Origin: Micromonospora sp. NBRC 110009
GTDB taxonomy: Bacteria > Actinomycetota > Actinomycetes > Mycobacteriales > Micromonosporaceae
Assembly (NCBI RefSeq): GCF_030518795.1
Contig: NZ_CP130427.1
Span: 2,976,001 to 3,040,000, forward strand
Length of the DNA: 64,000 bases
Direction of reading: 5' to 3'
Each line of letters begins with the position of its first letter. Position 1 is the stretch's first letter. Below the pieces are notes generated by a model. The model saw only the letters and a list, made by a program, of their open reading frames with translations, had not been told where the DNA came from and ran no database searches. Made by a program: the position numbers and the translations under genes. Of this stretch, positions 16,228 to 24,695 are shown piece after piece.

Positions 16228-16455
16228 TCAGCGGACGGTGAACCCGACCGCGCGGGGCGCGGCCTCCGCGATCTCGACGTAGGCGACCTTGCCGACCGGC
16301 ACGATGACCCGCCGGCCCTTCTCGTCGGTCAGGGAGAGGGTGCCCTCACCCTTGGCGACGGCGTCGGTCACGATCTGCTCGATCTCGGCCGGCGACTGCG
16401 CGCTCTCCAGGACCAGCTCCCGCGGCGCGTACTGCACGCCGATCTTGACCTCCAC
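16228..16455 (-). CDS. DUF3107 family protein
   Basis: 75 residues, matching the short actinobacterial DUF3107 family (M. tuberculosis TB9.4, Rv3208A). Recognisable parts are MEVKIGVQYAPRELVLES, a central KGEGTLSLTDEKGRRVIVPV, and AYVEI near the end. Its function is unknown; it is predicted to be a small soluble alpha/beta protein. GTG/ATG choice: ATG at 16455, with GAGGAGGC-type SD upstream on the minus strand. It follows the TetR gene on the same strand by 65 bases and may be co-transcribed. Confidence 0.9.
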   Translation of the reverse strand: MEVKIGVQYAPRELVLESAQSPAEIEQIVTDAVAKGEGTLSLTDEKGRRVIVPVGKVAYVEIAEAAPRAVGFTVR

Positions 16456-16520
16456 TGTGCCTCCTCAACTGGGGCGAAAGTGCCGCCGTGAGAAGGCTAT
16501 CCGATCTGACGGGCCGATGT

Positions 16521-17159
16521 TCAGGCTGACTCACCTTGCAGCGGGAAGCTGGCGATGCCCCGCCAGGAGAGGGCCGCGACCAGCGCCTCGGCCTCCGCCT
16601 TGGGCACCTGCCGGCCGCCCGCCAGCCAGAACTGGGCGGCCGTCTCCGCCGTGCCGACCAGGCCGGAGGCGAGCAGCTCGGCGTGCGCCCGGCTCACGCC
16701 GGTGTCCGAGATGATGGTGTCGGTGATCGCGGCGATGGAGCCCTGCTTGACCCGCTCCACCCGCTGCCGGACGGCCGGGTCGTTGCGCAGGTCCGACTCG
16801 AAGACCAGCCGGAACGCTTCGCTCTCGTGGTCGACGAAGTCGAAGTAGGCGCGCACCGAGGCGCCGACCCGCTCCTTGTTGTCGGTGGTGCTGCGCATCG
16901 CGTCGTGCACCTTGGCCACGATGGCGTCACAGTGCGTGTCCAGCAGCGCCAGGTAGAGCTCCATCTTGCCCGGGAAGTGCTGGTAGAGCACGGGCTTGGA
17001 GACTCCCGCCCGCTCGGCGATGTCGTCCATCGCGGCGGCGTGGTAGCCCTGTGCGACGAACACCTCCTGGGCGGCCGCGAGCAGCTGCTTGCGCCGGGCC
17101 GAGCGGGGCAGGCGGGTGGGCCGGCCGGCGGTCTGCGCACCGTTCCCCACAGCGGTCAT
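16521..17159 (-). CDS. TetR/AcrR family transcriptional regulator
   Basis: 212 residues. The N-terminal HTH is classic TetR: RRKQLLAAAQEVFVAQGYHA, then MDDIAERAGVSKPVLYQHF at about residues 43-61, with FPGKMELYLALLD after it. The C-terminal ligand and dimer domain is helical (VRAYFDFVDHESEAFRLVF). ATG at 17159 was chosen over the longer in-frame extension because the conserved region begins about 20 residues later. The order TetR then DUF3107 matches Rv3208-Rv3208A. The ligand is unknown. A palindrome at 17207-17234 just upstream is a candidate operator. Confidence 0.85.
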   Translation of the reverse strand: MTAVGNGAQTAGRPTRLPRSARRKQLLAAAQEVFVAQGYHAAAMDDIAERAGVSKPVLYQHFPGKMELYLALLDTHCDAIVAKVHDAMRSTTDNKERVGASVRAYFDFVDHESEAFRLVFESDLRNDPAVRQRVERVKQGSIAAITDTIISDTGVSRAHAELLASGLVGTAETAAQFWLAGGRQVPKAEAEALVAALSWRGIASFPLQGESA

Positions 17160-17206
17160 GCGAACCTCCGAGTTTCTTCGTACGAGCCGGCACTTAATCA
17201 CCCGAA

Positions 17207-17234
17207 CCGGTCCGGGCTCCTGAACCCGGACCGG
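17207..17234. promoter_or_regulatory. Palindrome upstream of the tetR gene, candidate operator
   Basis: CCGGTCCGGG (17207-17216) and CCCGGACCGG (17225-17234) form perfect 10-base arms around 8 bases. It lies in the 150-base gap between the divergent TetR gene and the 1020-residue gene. Autoregulated TetR proteins often bind such sites, but a hairpin in the leader is equally possible. Confidence 0.4.
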
Positions 17235-17309
17235 AATTGGCCCGCCGCTGTAACTTATCGCCACTGTCACCACACGGTAGCCTCAGCGGGGGCGACCAAG
17301 GAGCGCGCG

Positions 17310-20300
17310 GTGAGTGAAACAGGGCAACCCGGAGCCGCCACCCCGGGAGAGCACGGCGACGGGACGGGTCGACAGGACGACCTGGCCCGCACCGGCAGCG
17401 GGTGGGCGCCCCCGGCGACCGGTTGGGCCCGGGGCGCGCAGGCGTCCGGCGGCTGGCCCCGGTCCGACCTCACCACCGGCTGGGGCGCCTCGTCCCCGCG
17501 CCACGGCGATCTTCCGGCCCCGCTGCCGGGGCTGCCCGTCGAGGAGCCGTCGGCCCGGGTCAACGGCCGACACGTCAACGGCGTGCCGCACGCCGGGGAG
17601 GAGTCGCCCGTGACCCACCAGGCGCCGGTGAGTGCCCCGCCCGTCGACGAGCCGCGTCGGGAGCCCGACGACGACCGACTGGTCCTACCGGCCCAGCGGC
17701 CGGCGCCCGCGGTGGAGCAGCCGACCGCCGACGCGGAGTCCGGGCCGGCCCGGCACGCCTCCGACGAGCCGCCCACCGGGCGGGCGTCCCGGTGGGCCGA
17801 GGGTGGCGTCCCGTCGTCCGCGCCGCCGGCCCTCCAGGTGCCGCCGGTGGGCGCCGCCGCCTCCGGCTTCGAGGTCCCGCCCGGATTCCACGCCCCCACC
17901 GCCGACCGGCCCGCCGCCGAGCAGCCCCCGTCCCTCTCCCACGGCTGGGCCGACCGGTTCGCGGACGAGTCGCCTTCGCTCTCCCGGGGCTGGGCCGACC
18001 GCCCGTCGTCCGCGCCCCCCGCCCAGCGGGACGCGGGCCCGGCCGACGAGCGCCGCGTTCCGGCCGAGGAGCCGCGGGTCGACGCCGACGACCGGCACAC
18101 CGGGCGGGCGGACGAGCGTCGGGCGGCGTCGGCCGAGGAACCGGAGTGGGCCGCCCCGAACTGGAATCGGCCGAGCCTGGGCACCGGCTGGGCGCCGGCC
18201 TGGGCCCGGGAGGACGGGTCCGCCGGTCGCCGGGCCGCCGCCGAACCGGAGCCGGTCGGCCGTCGCGCCGCCGCCGAGGCCGAGCTCCCGGCCGACGCCT
18301 CCCGGAGCCGGGACGAGCCGGTGGGCCGCCGGGCCGCCGAGAACCAGGTGCCGGGCCGGGAGGACGGGCCGGTCGGTCGCCGGGCCCGCGACGAGCGGGC
18401 CGTCGAGTGGGCGCCCGAGCCGGCGCGGCCGTTCGAGCCGCCGCGAGCCGAGCAGCCCCCGGCGTACGAGCCGCCGCGAGCCGAGCCGGCCCTGGCGTAC
18501 GAGCCGCCGCGAGCCGAGCAGGCTCCGGCGTACGAGCCGCCGCGGGCGGAGCCGGCCCCGGCGTATGACCCGCCGCGAGCCGAGCAGTCCCCGGCCTACG
18601 AGCCGCCGCGGGCCGAGCCGGCGCGGCCGTACGAGCCGGTGCGCGCCGAGCGGAACCCGGCGTACGAGCCGTCCCGCGCCGAACCGGCCCGACCGTACGA
18701 GGTGCCCCGGAGCGGGGAGCCGCACCCGGTGCCCGAGCCGGCCGCCCGGGAGGTCCCCGAGCGCCCCTCCTGGGCCGGGCCGCCCGTCCCGGTGACCCCG
18801 TTCAGCGCTCCGCCGCACGCCGCCCCGACCAGCGCCCCGCCGGTTCACCGCGAAACCCCCGCCCCCGCCTCGCCCGCCGCGTACCCCCCGCCGTCCGCCG
18901 GGTATGCCCCGGCCGGCGGGGTCCGGCGGGCCGAGGAGCGCGACGGCCTGGCGTACCGGCCGCGGAGCGCGGCCGAGGAGAGCCCCGCCGCGCCGCCGAC
19001 CGCTGCCGGTCCCGCCCCCGTGACGAGCGGGACGGCCCGTTTCGACCGCACCCCCACGCCCGCTCCGACGAGCGCGCCTCCCTACGCGGCCCGCCGGTCC
19101 GCCCCCGAACCGGTGCCGCCGGCCGAGCCGGTCGCCGACCGCCGGGCGGCGGAGCCCGCCCCGGTGGTGCTGCCGCAGCGCGTTCCCGCCGAGCCGGACG
19201 TACCCGTCGTGCCGGAGCCGCCAGCCGTGGAACCGTCCGCCGAGACCCCGGAGCTCGCCCGCATCGCCACCCACCTGCGCCGCGACGACGAGCCAGCGCC
19301 GCTCCGCGAGCGCCCCGAAGGCTTCGACGTCAACGCCATCCTCGACGCCGTCCGTGAGGTCGCCGGCGTCCGGGACGCGGCGCTGCGCCGCACCCCAGCC
19401 GGCGCGCACAGCCTCCGGCTCGACCTGGCCGACGGGGCGGACCCGGCCGAGGTGAGCCGGGTGGTGGCCCGCCTGCTCCAGGAGCGGATGGGGTTGGCCG
19501 CCGCCCCGCAGAACCTGCCTGGCGCGCCGGCCACGCCGCCGCCCCCGGTCCGCCGCCGGTCGGCCGCGCCGCGCGCCGCCGAGCCGCGGCCGGCCGACGA
19601 GGGACCGCCCACGCCCGATCTGGCCCGGTCCGCCGAGGGGTCGACCGTGGCCCGCCCGGGGCGGGTCGGCGAGGGGCGGCCGGCGGAGAACCGGGCGGGG
19701 GAGAGCCGCTTTGCCGCACCGGAGGCGCGTGGCGGCCGGCTCGCCGAGGTACCCGCCGACGGCGCGGAGCCGGGCGACGAGCCGCCGCGTCGACGCCGAC
19801 CGAGCGCGACCCACCGGGGCCGAGCGGCGGTCGAGGAGTCGTCGCTGGCGTCCGCCCCGACCGGTACGCCCACCGGCAGCCCGGCGACACTCGGCACGTC
19901 GTACTCCGGCGGGCATCTGACCACCACCGAGACCGCCCCCTCGCGACCGCTGGACACGGGCGGCGCGGCCGGGCCCCGGGTGGTGATCGACCACGTCCAG
20001 GTGAGCACCTTCGGCCTCGACGCCACCGTGGAGGTGCGCCTGATCGCCAGGGACCGGACGGCGGAGGGCCACGCCACCGGCCCGGCCGTCGACGGCTACG
20101 TGCTGCGGCTCTGCGCGGTGGCCGCCGCGGCGGCGGTGGACGAGCTGCTCGGCCGCGCGCCGGCGGGGGAGCGGGGGCGGTGCTTCGTCGAGCACGCCGC
20201 CGTGGTGCCGTTCGGCAACTGCGAGGTGGCCACCGTGGTGGTGCTGCTGGTCTGTGACGGCTGGGTGGAGCAGCTGGCCGGCTCGGCCCTGGTCGCCGGG

Positions 20301-20372
20301 GATCCCCGGCAGGCCGTGGTCCGGGCGACCCTGGCGGCGGTGAACCGCCGGCTGGAGGCCCTGCTCGCCTGA
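17310..20372 (+). CDS. 1020-residue Pro/Ala/Glu/Arg-rich protein with conserved C-terminal domain
   Basis: GTG at 17310 has AAGGAG about 8 bases upstream. About 850 residues are low-complexity (Pro, Ala, Glu, Arg), with a tandem array of about 11-residue units near residues 370-465 (AYEPPRAEPA, PAYEPPRAEQ and variants). Around residues 650-730 is an ordered part (ATHLRRDDEPAPLRERPEG, NAILDAVREVAGVRDAALR). The last 130 residues form a compact alpha/beta domain (VVIDHVQVSTFGLDATVEV, AVAAAAAVDELLGRA, FGNCEVATVVVLLVC). No membrane helix or signal peptide is seen. The function is unknown; the disordered region could be a scaffold. It is divergent from TetR. Confidence 0.75.
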   Translation: MSETGQPGAATPGEHGDGTGRQDDLARTGSGWAPPATGWARGAQASGGWPRSDLTTGWGASSPRHGDLPAPLPGLPVEEPSARVNGRHVNGVPHAGEESPVTHQAPVSAPPVDEPRREPDDDRLVLPAQRPAPAVEQPTADAESGPARHASDEPPTGRASRWAEGGVPSSAPPALQVPPVGAAASGFEVPPGFHAPTADRPAAEQPPSLSHGWADRFADESPSLSRGWADRPSSAPPAQRDAGPADERRVPAEEPRVDADDRHTGRADERRAASAEEPEWAAPNWNRPSLGTGWAPAWAREDGSAGRRAAAEPEPVGRRAAAEAELPADASRSRDEPVGRRAAENQVPGREDGPVGRRARDERAVEWAPEPARPFEPPRAEQPPAYEPPRAEPALAYEPPRAEQAPAYEPPRAEPAPAYDPPRAEQSPAYEPPRAEPARPYEPVRAERNPAYEPSRAEPARPYEVPRSGEPHPVPEPAAREVPERPSWAGPPVPVTPFSAPPHAAPTSAPPVHRETPAPASPAAYPPPSAGYAPAGGVRRAEERDGLAYRPRSAAEESPAAPPTAAGPAPVTSGTARFDRTPTPAPTSAPPYAARRSAPEPVPPAEPVADRRAAEPAPVVLPQRVPAEPDVPVVPEPPAVEPSAETPELARIATHLRRDDEPAPLRERPEGFDVNAILDAVREVAGVRDAALRRTPAGAHSLRLDLADGADPAEVSRVVARLLQERMGLAAAPQNLPGAPATPPPPVRRRSAAPRAAEPRPADEGPPTPDLARSAEGSTVARPGRVGEGRPAENRAGESRFAAPEARGGRLAEVPADGAEPGDEPPRRRRPSATHRGRAAVEESSLASAPTGTPTGSPATLGTSYSGGHLTTTETAPSRPLDTGGAAGPRVVIDHVQVSTFGLDATVEVRLIARDRTAEGHATGPAVDGYVLRLCAVAAAAAVDELLGRAPAGERGRCFVEHAAVVPFGNCEVATVVVLLVCDGWVEQLAGSALVAGDPRQAVVRATLAAVNRRLEALLA

Positions 20373-20418
20373 GCCGGAGCCGGTGTGGCGCGGCCGGGCT
20401 CCGGGGAAGACTGGGGGC

Positions 20419-21420
20419 ATGAAGCCCGCCTCCCTCTGGCCGGACCACCACCTGCCCGTGCATCACGTCCCACCGCCCTGGCCCGGCCGGGAGGTGGTGC
20501 TCGACGGCACGGTCACCTACGTCCGGGAGACCCCGGCCACCGGCCCGGACGCCGAGCCGGCGCTCTACGTGCACGGCCTCGGCGGGTCCGCACAGAACTG
20601 GACGGACCTGGCCGGCCTGCTCGCCGACCGGCTCGACGGGCAGGCCATCGACCTGCCCGGCTTCGGCCGCAGCGAGCCCGGCCGGCGATACACGATCCCG
20701 GCCTTCGCCGACCGGGTGGTCCGCTGGATCGAGCAGAGCGGCCGGTGGCCGGTGCACCTGTTCGGCAACTCGCTGGGCGGCGCGGTCACCGTCCGGGTGG
20801 CGGCCCTGCGTCCGGACCTGGTCCGCACCCTGACCCTGATCTCCCCGGCGCTGCCGTTCCTGGACTTCCGGCGCTCGTTGCAGGGGCGGATGCTGCCGTT
20901 GCTGGCGGTCCCCCGCGGCGAGCGGCTGGCCGCCTGGCGGCTGACCCAGCTCGCCCCCGAGGTGATGGCCCAGCAGGTGATGGAGGCGTGCATCGCCGAC
21001 CTGACCCGGATCAGCGAGCAGCGCCGGCTGGAGGCGGTCGAGGAGATCCGGATCCGCTACGAGGCCGCCCACTACGCCGCCGCGTACGTCCGGACCTTCC
21101 GCGGCCTGGTCTCCAGCTTCCTGCGCTCGTACCTGCCGGGGACGGGCTCGCTGTGGCGGCTGGCCGGGTCGGTGCGGGCGCCCACCCTGGTGGTCGGGGG
21201 ACGGCAGGACCGGCTGGTCGACGTGCGGGTGGCGCCGCAGGCGGCCCGGGTCATCCCGGACAGCCGGCTGCTGATGCTCGACGGGGTCGGGCACGTGGCC
21301 CAGCTGGAGGTGCCCCGGACCGTGGCCCGGGCGGTGCTGGGCCTGCTCGCCGACGCCGGGGGACACGCGTCGCTCGGCGGACCGGAGGAGAGCGCCCGCC
21401 GCCGGGACATGGCAGGCTGA
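20419..21420 (+). CDS. Alpha/beta-fold hydrolase, LipV-like
   Basis: 333 residues. The oxyanion region is YVHGLGGSAQNW near residue 55, the nucleophile elbow is FGNSLGGAV (Ser), an acid is in VVGGRQDRLVD, and the His is in DGVGHVAQLE. The triad of an esterase or lipase is therefore complete. By context it matches M. tuberculosis Rv3203 (LipV), close to moeZ and the ATL gene. No signal peptide is seen, so it is probably cytoplasmic. ATG at 20419 was chosen over an upstream in-frame ATG (20383), whose added residues look non-conserved. The true substrate is unknown. Confidence 0.8.
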   Translation: MKPASLWPDHHLPVHHVPPPWPGREVVLDGTVTYVRETPATGPDAEPALYVHGLGGSAQNWTDLAGLLADRLDGQAIDLPGFGRSEPGRRYTIPAFADRVVRWIEQSGRWPVHLFGNSLGGAVTVRVAALRPDLVRTLTLISPALPFLDFRRSLQGRMLPLLAVPRGERLAAWRLTQLAPEVMAQQVMEACIADLTRISEQRRLEAVEEIRIRYEAAHYAAAYVRTFRGLVSSFLRSYLPGTGSLWRLAGSVRAPTLVVGGRQDRLVDVRVAPQAARVIPDSRLLMLDGVGHVAQLEVPRTVARAVLGLLADAGGHASLGGPEESARRRDMAG

Positions 21421-21425
21421 GCCGG

Positions 21426-22310
21426 ATGCCCACTTCCTCCCGTCCGCGTGGCGCCGCCGCGCGGTCCGTCTCCGCCGGTCGCCCGGCCGCCCGCCGATGG
21501 CGGTCCGCGGCCGTGGTGGTCGCGTTCCTGGCCACCGCCGGCGTCGGCGTCGGGGTGGTGGTGCAACGGCCGTCCGCCGGGGCCGAGTTGCTGGTGAGTG
21601 AGGGGTCGGTGGTCCGGCCGGCGGAACCGTCCCCGACCGGGCCGTCGCCGTCCACCCCGGCGAGCCCGTCGCCGTCGCCGAGCCCGGTCCCGCCCGCACC
21701 GGTGTTCTCCCTGCCCGGCCCGGTGCCCGCGCACGGCCGGGGCAGCTACGCCTACGACGACCGGCCGGGCCGGGTGCTCGGTCGGGCGGGGGCGCTGCAC
21801 CGGTTCCGGGTGGCCGTGGAGAACGGCTCCGGCGAGGACGTGCACGCCTTCGGCGACACCGTGCAACGGGCGCTCGCCGGGCCGGGGAGCTGGGTGGACG
21901 ACGGCCGGCTGCGGCTGCGGCGGGTCGCCCCCGGTTCCCGGTACGACTTCACCATCTACCTGGCCACCCGGGACACCGCCGCCCGCCTGTGCCGCCGGGG
22001 CGGCATCGACATCCGCAAGGGCGGGGTGCCGTACACGTCCTGCCGGGTGTCCGGCAAGGTGGTCATCAACCTGGACCGCTGGCGCACCTCGGCGCCGCAC
22101 CTGGTCGCGGCGGTGATGCCGCTGGACACGTACCGGCTCTACGTGATCAACCACGAGGTGGGGCACCAGTTGGGGCATCACCACGAGGGCTGCCCGGGGG
22201 CGGGGCGACCGGCGCCGGTGATGCAGCAGCAGACCCTCTTCCTCGACGGCTGCCAGCCGAACCCGTGGCCGTTCCGCAACGGCAGGCGCTACGTCGGCCC
22301 GACCGTCTGA
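21426..22310 (+). CDS. DUF3152 family secreted metalloprotease-like protein, copy 1
   Basis: 294 residues. An N-terminal membrane or signal segment (RSAAVVVAFLATAGVGVGVV) precedes a Ser/Pro-rich linker (about residues 65-95) and the DUF3152 domain. The zinc signature HEVGHQLGHHH has H243, E244, H247, G250 and H253, a HExxHxxGxxH pattern as in metzincins. Also conserved are FTIYLATRDTAARLC and PVMQQQT just after the metal site. Four Cys could form disulfides outside the membrane. ATG at 21426, 5 bases after the hydrolase stop, suggests an operon. The family matches Rv3207c; peptidase activity is inferred, not known. Confidence 0.85.
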   Translation: MPTSSRPRGAAARSVSAGRPAARRWRSAAVVVAFLATAGVGVGVVVQRPSAGAELLVSEGSVVRPAEPSPTGPSPSTPASPSPSPSPVPPAPVFSLPGPVPAHGRGSYAYDDRPGRVLGRAGALHRFRVAVENGSGEDVHAFGDTVQRALAGPGSWVDDGRLRLRRVAPGSRYDFTIYLATRDTAARLCRRGGIDIRKGGVPYTSCRVSGKVVINLDRWRTSAPHLVAAVMPLDTYRLYVINHEVGHQLGHHHEGCPGAGRPAPVMQQQTLFLDGCQPNPWPFRNGRRYVGPTV

Positions 22311-22393
22311 ACTACCTGATCGCGACGATGAGAACTCGCGAAACAAGCGGTAAAAGCGACCGAATGCCCTAATTTGCGTGGCACGCTGGTGGC

Positions 22394-23287
22394 ATGACGC
22401 CGTCGTCCCCTTCCGACCCGCCTGCCGACCCCGGCGCACCGTCGGCACCGGCGTCCCGTCCCGTCCGGCTCGACTTCGACCGTCCGCCGGCCCACCCCGG
22501 CACGGCCGCCCCACCCGTCCGCCCCGGTCTGCGCCGGATGCGACGCCGGCGGCGCCGTACCGTCCTGCTCCTGGTCACCCTGCTGGTGCTGGGCGGCGGC
22601 GCGGCCGGCCTGACCGGGCTGCTCCGCCGGGCCGACCCGGCCCCGATGGCGGCCCGCGACGCCCGGCTGGCCAACCGCCTGGGCGCCGGAAACCACGAGG
22701 AGCCGACCGGCTACCCCACCCAGGGCGCCGGGAGCTTCGCCGCGGCCGACGGCCGCTCGCCGGTGCGGGGGTACGACGGGCCGCTGCGCCGCTACCGGGT
22801 GGAGGTCGAGCGGGACAGCGGCCAGGACGCCGACGGGTTCGCCGCCACGGTCGACGCGGTGCTCGGCGACCCGCGGAGCTGGATCGCCTCCGGTGAGCTG
22901 CGGGTGCAGCGGGTGACCGAGGCGGCCGCCGCCGACTTCACCATCTACCTCGCCACGCCGGCCACCTCGGAACGGATGTGCGCCGAGGGCGGCCTGATCA
23001 CCGAGCGGTTCACCTCCTGCCGGCTGCCCGGCCAGGTGATCATCAACCTGGCCCGCTGGATGGAGGCGGTGCCGGACTACGGCACCTCGCTGGAGGCCTA
23101 CCGGACGTACGTGATCAATCACGAGGTCGGGCACGAGTTCGGCGAGGTGCACCAGGCCTGCCCCGGACCCGGCCGGCCGGCCCCGGTCATGCAGCAGCAG
23201 ACGTACGGGCTGGACGGGTGCGTCGCCAACGCCTGGCCGTACCTGGACGGGAGCCGCTACGAGGGGGAGCTCGTCGACGGCCTCTGA
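22394..23287 (+). CDS. DUF3152 family secreted metalloprotease-like protein, copy 2
   Basis: 297 residues, a tandem paralogue of the preceding gene. Basic residues and a membrane segment (TVLLLVTLLVLGGGAAGLTG, about residues 55-74) precede the domain. The zinc motif is HEVGHEFGEVH, with ligands at H243, E244, H247 and H253, the same residue numbers as copy 1. It shares FTIYLATPATSERMC, VIINLARW and PVMQQQTYGLDGC. The linker is shorter and less Ser/Pro-rich than in copy 1. ATG at 22394 follows an 83-base, locally AT-richer gap with a CACGCT box 7 bases upstream, so it may have its own promoter. Confidence 0.85.
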   Translation: MTPSSPSDPPADPGAPSAPASRPVRLDFDRPPAHPGTAAPPVRPGLRRMRRRRRRTVLLLVTLLVLGGGAAGLTGLLRRADPAPMAARDARLANRLGAGNHEEPTGYPTQGAGSFAAADGRSPVRGYDGPLRRYRVEVERDSGQDADGFAATVDAVLGDPRSWIASGELRVQRVTEAAAADFTIYLATPATSERMCAEGGLITERFTSCRLPGQVIINLARWMEAVPDYGTSLEAYRTYVINHEVGHEFGEVHQACPGPGRPAPVMQQQTYGLDGCVANAWPYLDGSRYEGELVDGL

Positions 23288-23394
23288 GTTATTCCCGCTC
23301 CCGCATGTCGGGCTACGTGGCCCTCATCATGGCCGATCCCTACCGGGGCGAGCGACAATGGCGCGGTCCCACCGCCGATCCCGGGGAGTCCACC

Positions 23395-24576
23395 GTGTCG
23401 TTGCCCCCGCTCGTCGAGCCCGCCGCCGAGCTGACCGTAGACGAGATCCGTCGCTACTCCCGCCACCTGATCATTCCGGACGTCGGGGTCGAGGGGCAGA
23501 AGCGGCTGAAGAACGCCCGGGTGCTCTGCGTCGGCGCCGGCGGTCTCGGCTCGCCGGCCCTGATGTACCTGGCCGCCGCCGGCGTCGGCACCCTCGGCAT
23601 CATCGACTTCGACACCGTCGACGAGTCCAACCTCCAGCGGCAGATCATCCACGGCGTGTCCGACGTCGGGCGGTCCAAGGCCGAGTCGGCTGCCGCCTCG
23701 ATCCGCGAGATCAACCCGCTGGTCAACGTGGAGATCCACAACACCGCGCTGGACCGGGAGAACGTCAAGGAGATCTTCTCCCAGTACGACCTGATCGTCG
23801 ACGGCACCGACAACTTCGCCACCCGCTACATGGTCAACGACGCGGCGGTGCTGCTCGGCAAGCCGTACGTCTGGGGTTCGATCTACCGGTTCGACGGCCA
23901 GGCGTCGGTGTTCTGGGCCGAGCACGGCCCCTGCTACCGCTGCCTCTACCCGGAGCCCCCGCCGCCCGGCATGGTGCCGTCCTGCGCCGAGGGTGGCGTG
24001 CTGGGCGTGCTCTGCGCGTCCATCGGGTCGATCCAGGTCAACGAGGCGATCAAGCTGCTCACCGGGATCGGCGAGCCGCTGGTCGGGCGGCTGATGGTCT
24101 ACGACGCCCTGGAGATGAGCTACCGCAAGATCAAGGTCCGCAAGGACCCGAACTGCGTGCTCTGCGGCGACGACCCGACGGTCACCGACCTGCTGGAGGA
24201 CTACGAGGACTTCTGCGGCGCGGTCCCGGTCGAGGCGCAGGAGGCGGTGGTCGACTCCACCATCACCGCGCTGGAGCTGAAGGAGTGGCAGGACGCCGGC
24301 AAGGACATCTTCCTGGTCGACGTGCGCGAGCCCGCCGAGTACGAGATCGTCCGCATCCCCGGCGCCACCCTGATCCCCAAGGGCGAGATCATCTCCGGCG
24401 AGGCGCTGGCGAAGCTGCCGCAGGACAGGCAGATCGTGCTGCACTGCAAGTCGGGCGTCCGGTCCGCGGAGGCGCTCGCCGCGCTGAAGGCGGCCGGCTT
24501 CAAGGACGCCGTGCATGTGCAGGGCGGGGTGCTCTCCTGGGTGAAGCAGATCGACCCGTCGCTGCCCGCGTACTGA
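23395..24576 (+). CDS. moeZ: Adenylyltransferase/sulfurtransferase MoeZ
   Basis: 393 residues. The N-terminal E1-like ThiF/MoeB domain has VGAGGLGSPALMYLAAAGVG (nucleotide loop near 46-65), DESNLQRQ, and DGTDNFATRY. A C-terminal rhodanese domain carries LHCKSGVRS with catalytic C351. It adenylates and sulfurates ubiquitin-like carrier proteins (MoaD, ThiS, CysO types) for molybdopterin, thiamine or cysteine synthesis. Cys pairs CYRCLYP and CVLCGDD form the likely structural zinc site. GTG at 23395 was chosen because SLPPLVEPA is the conserved family start. It is followed by a strong hairpin. Matches Rv3206c. Confidence 0.95.
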   Translation: MSLPPLVEPAAELTVDEIRRYSRHLIIPDVGVEGQKRLKNARVLCVGAGGLGSPALMYLAAAGVGTLGIIDFDTVDESNLQRQIIHGVSDVGRSKAESAAASIREINPLVNVEIHNTALDRENVKEIFSQYDLIVDGTDNFATRYMVNDAAVLLGKPYVWGSIYRFDGQASVFWAEHGPCYRCLYPEPPPPGMVPSCAEGGVLGVLCASIGSIQVNEAIKLLTGIGEPLVGRLMVYDALEMSYRKIKVRKDPNCVLCGDDPTVTDLLEDYEDFCGAVPVEAQEAVVDSTITALELKEWQDAGKDIFLVDVREPAEYEIVRIPGATLIPKGEIISGEALAKLPQDRQIVLHCKSGVRSAEALAALKAAGFKDAVHVQGGVLSWVKQIDPSLPAY

Positions 24577-24586
24577 GTCCGTCCGC

Positions 24587-24615
24587 CAGGGCCCGTCCGG
24601 CACGGACGGGCCCTG
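24587..24615 (+). terminator. Intrinsic terminator after moeZ
   Basis: CAGGGCCCGTCCG (24587-24599) pairs perfectly with CGGACGGGCCCTG (24603-24615) around a 3-base loop, 10 bases after the moeZ stop. Confidence 0.85.
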
Positions 24616-24695
24616 CGCGTACCCACCGGTGGGCGAGGCCACCCCTGGCCGAGCTACCGAGGCGCAACCACGTTTGCACAGGTAGCGTTGCCGGC

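Noticed and set aside
18430..18700. CRISPR-like or minisatellite array
   Set aside because: It is in-frame coding repeat DNA within the 1020-residue protein gene.
17685..20420. 911-codon minus-strand frame over the low-complexity gene
   Set aside because: Arg/Gly-rich shadow. The plus-strand frame has an SD and a folded C-terminal domain.
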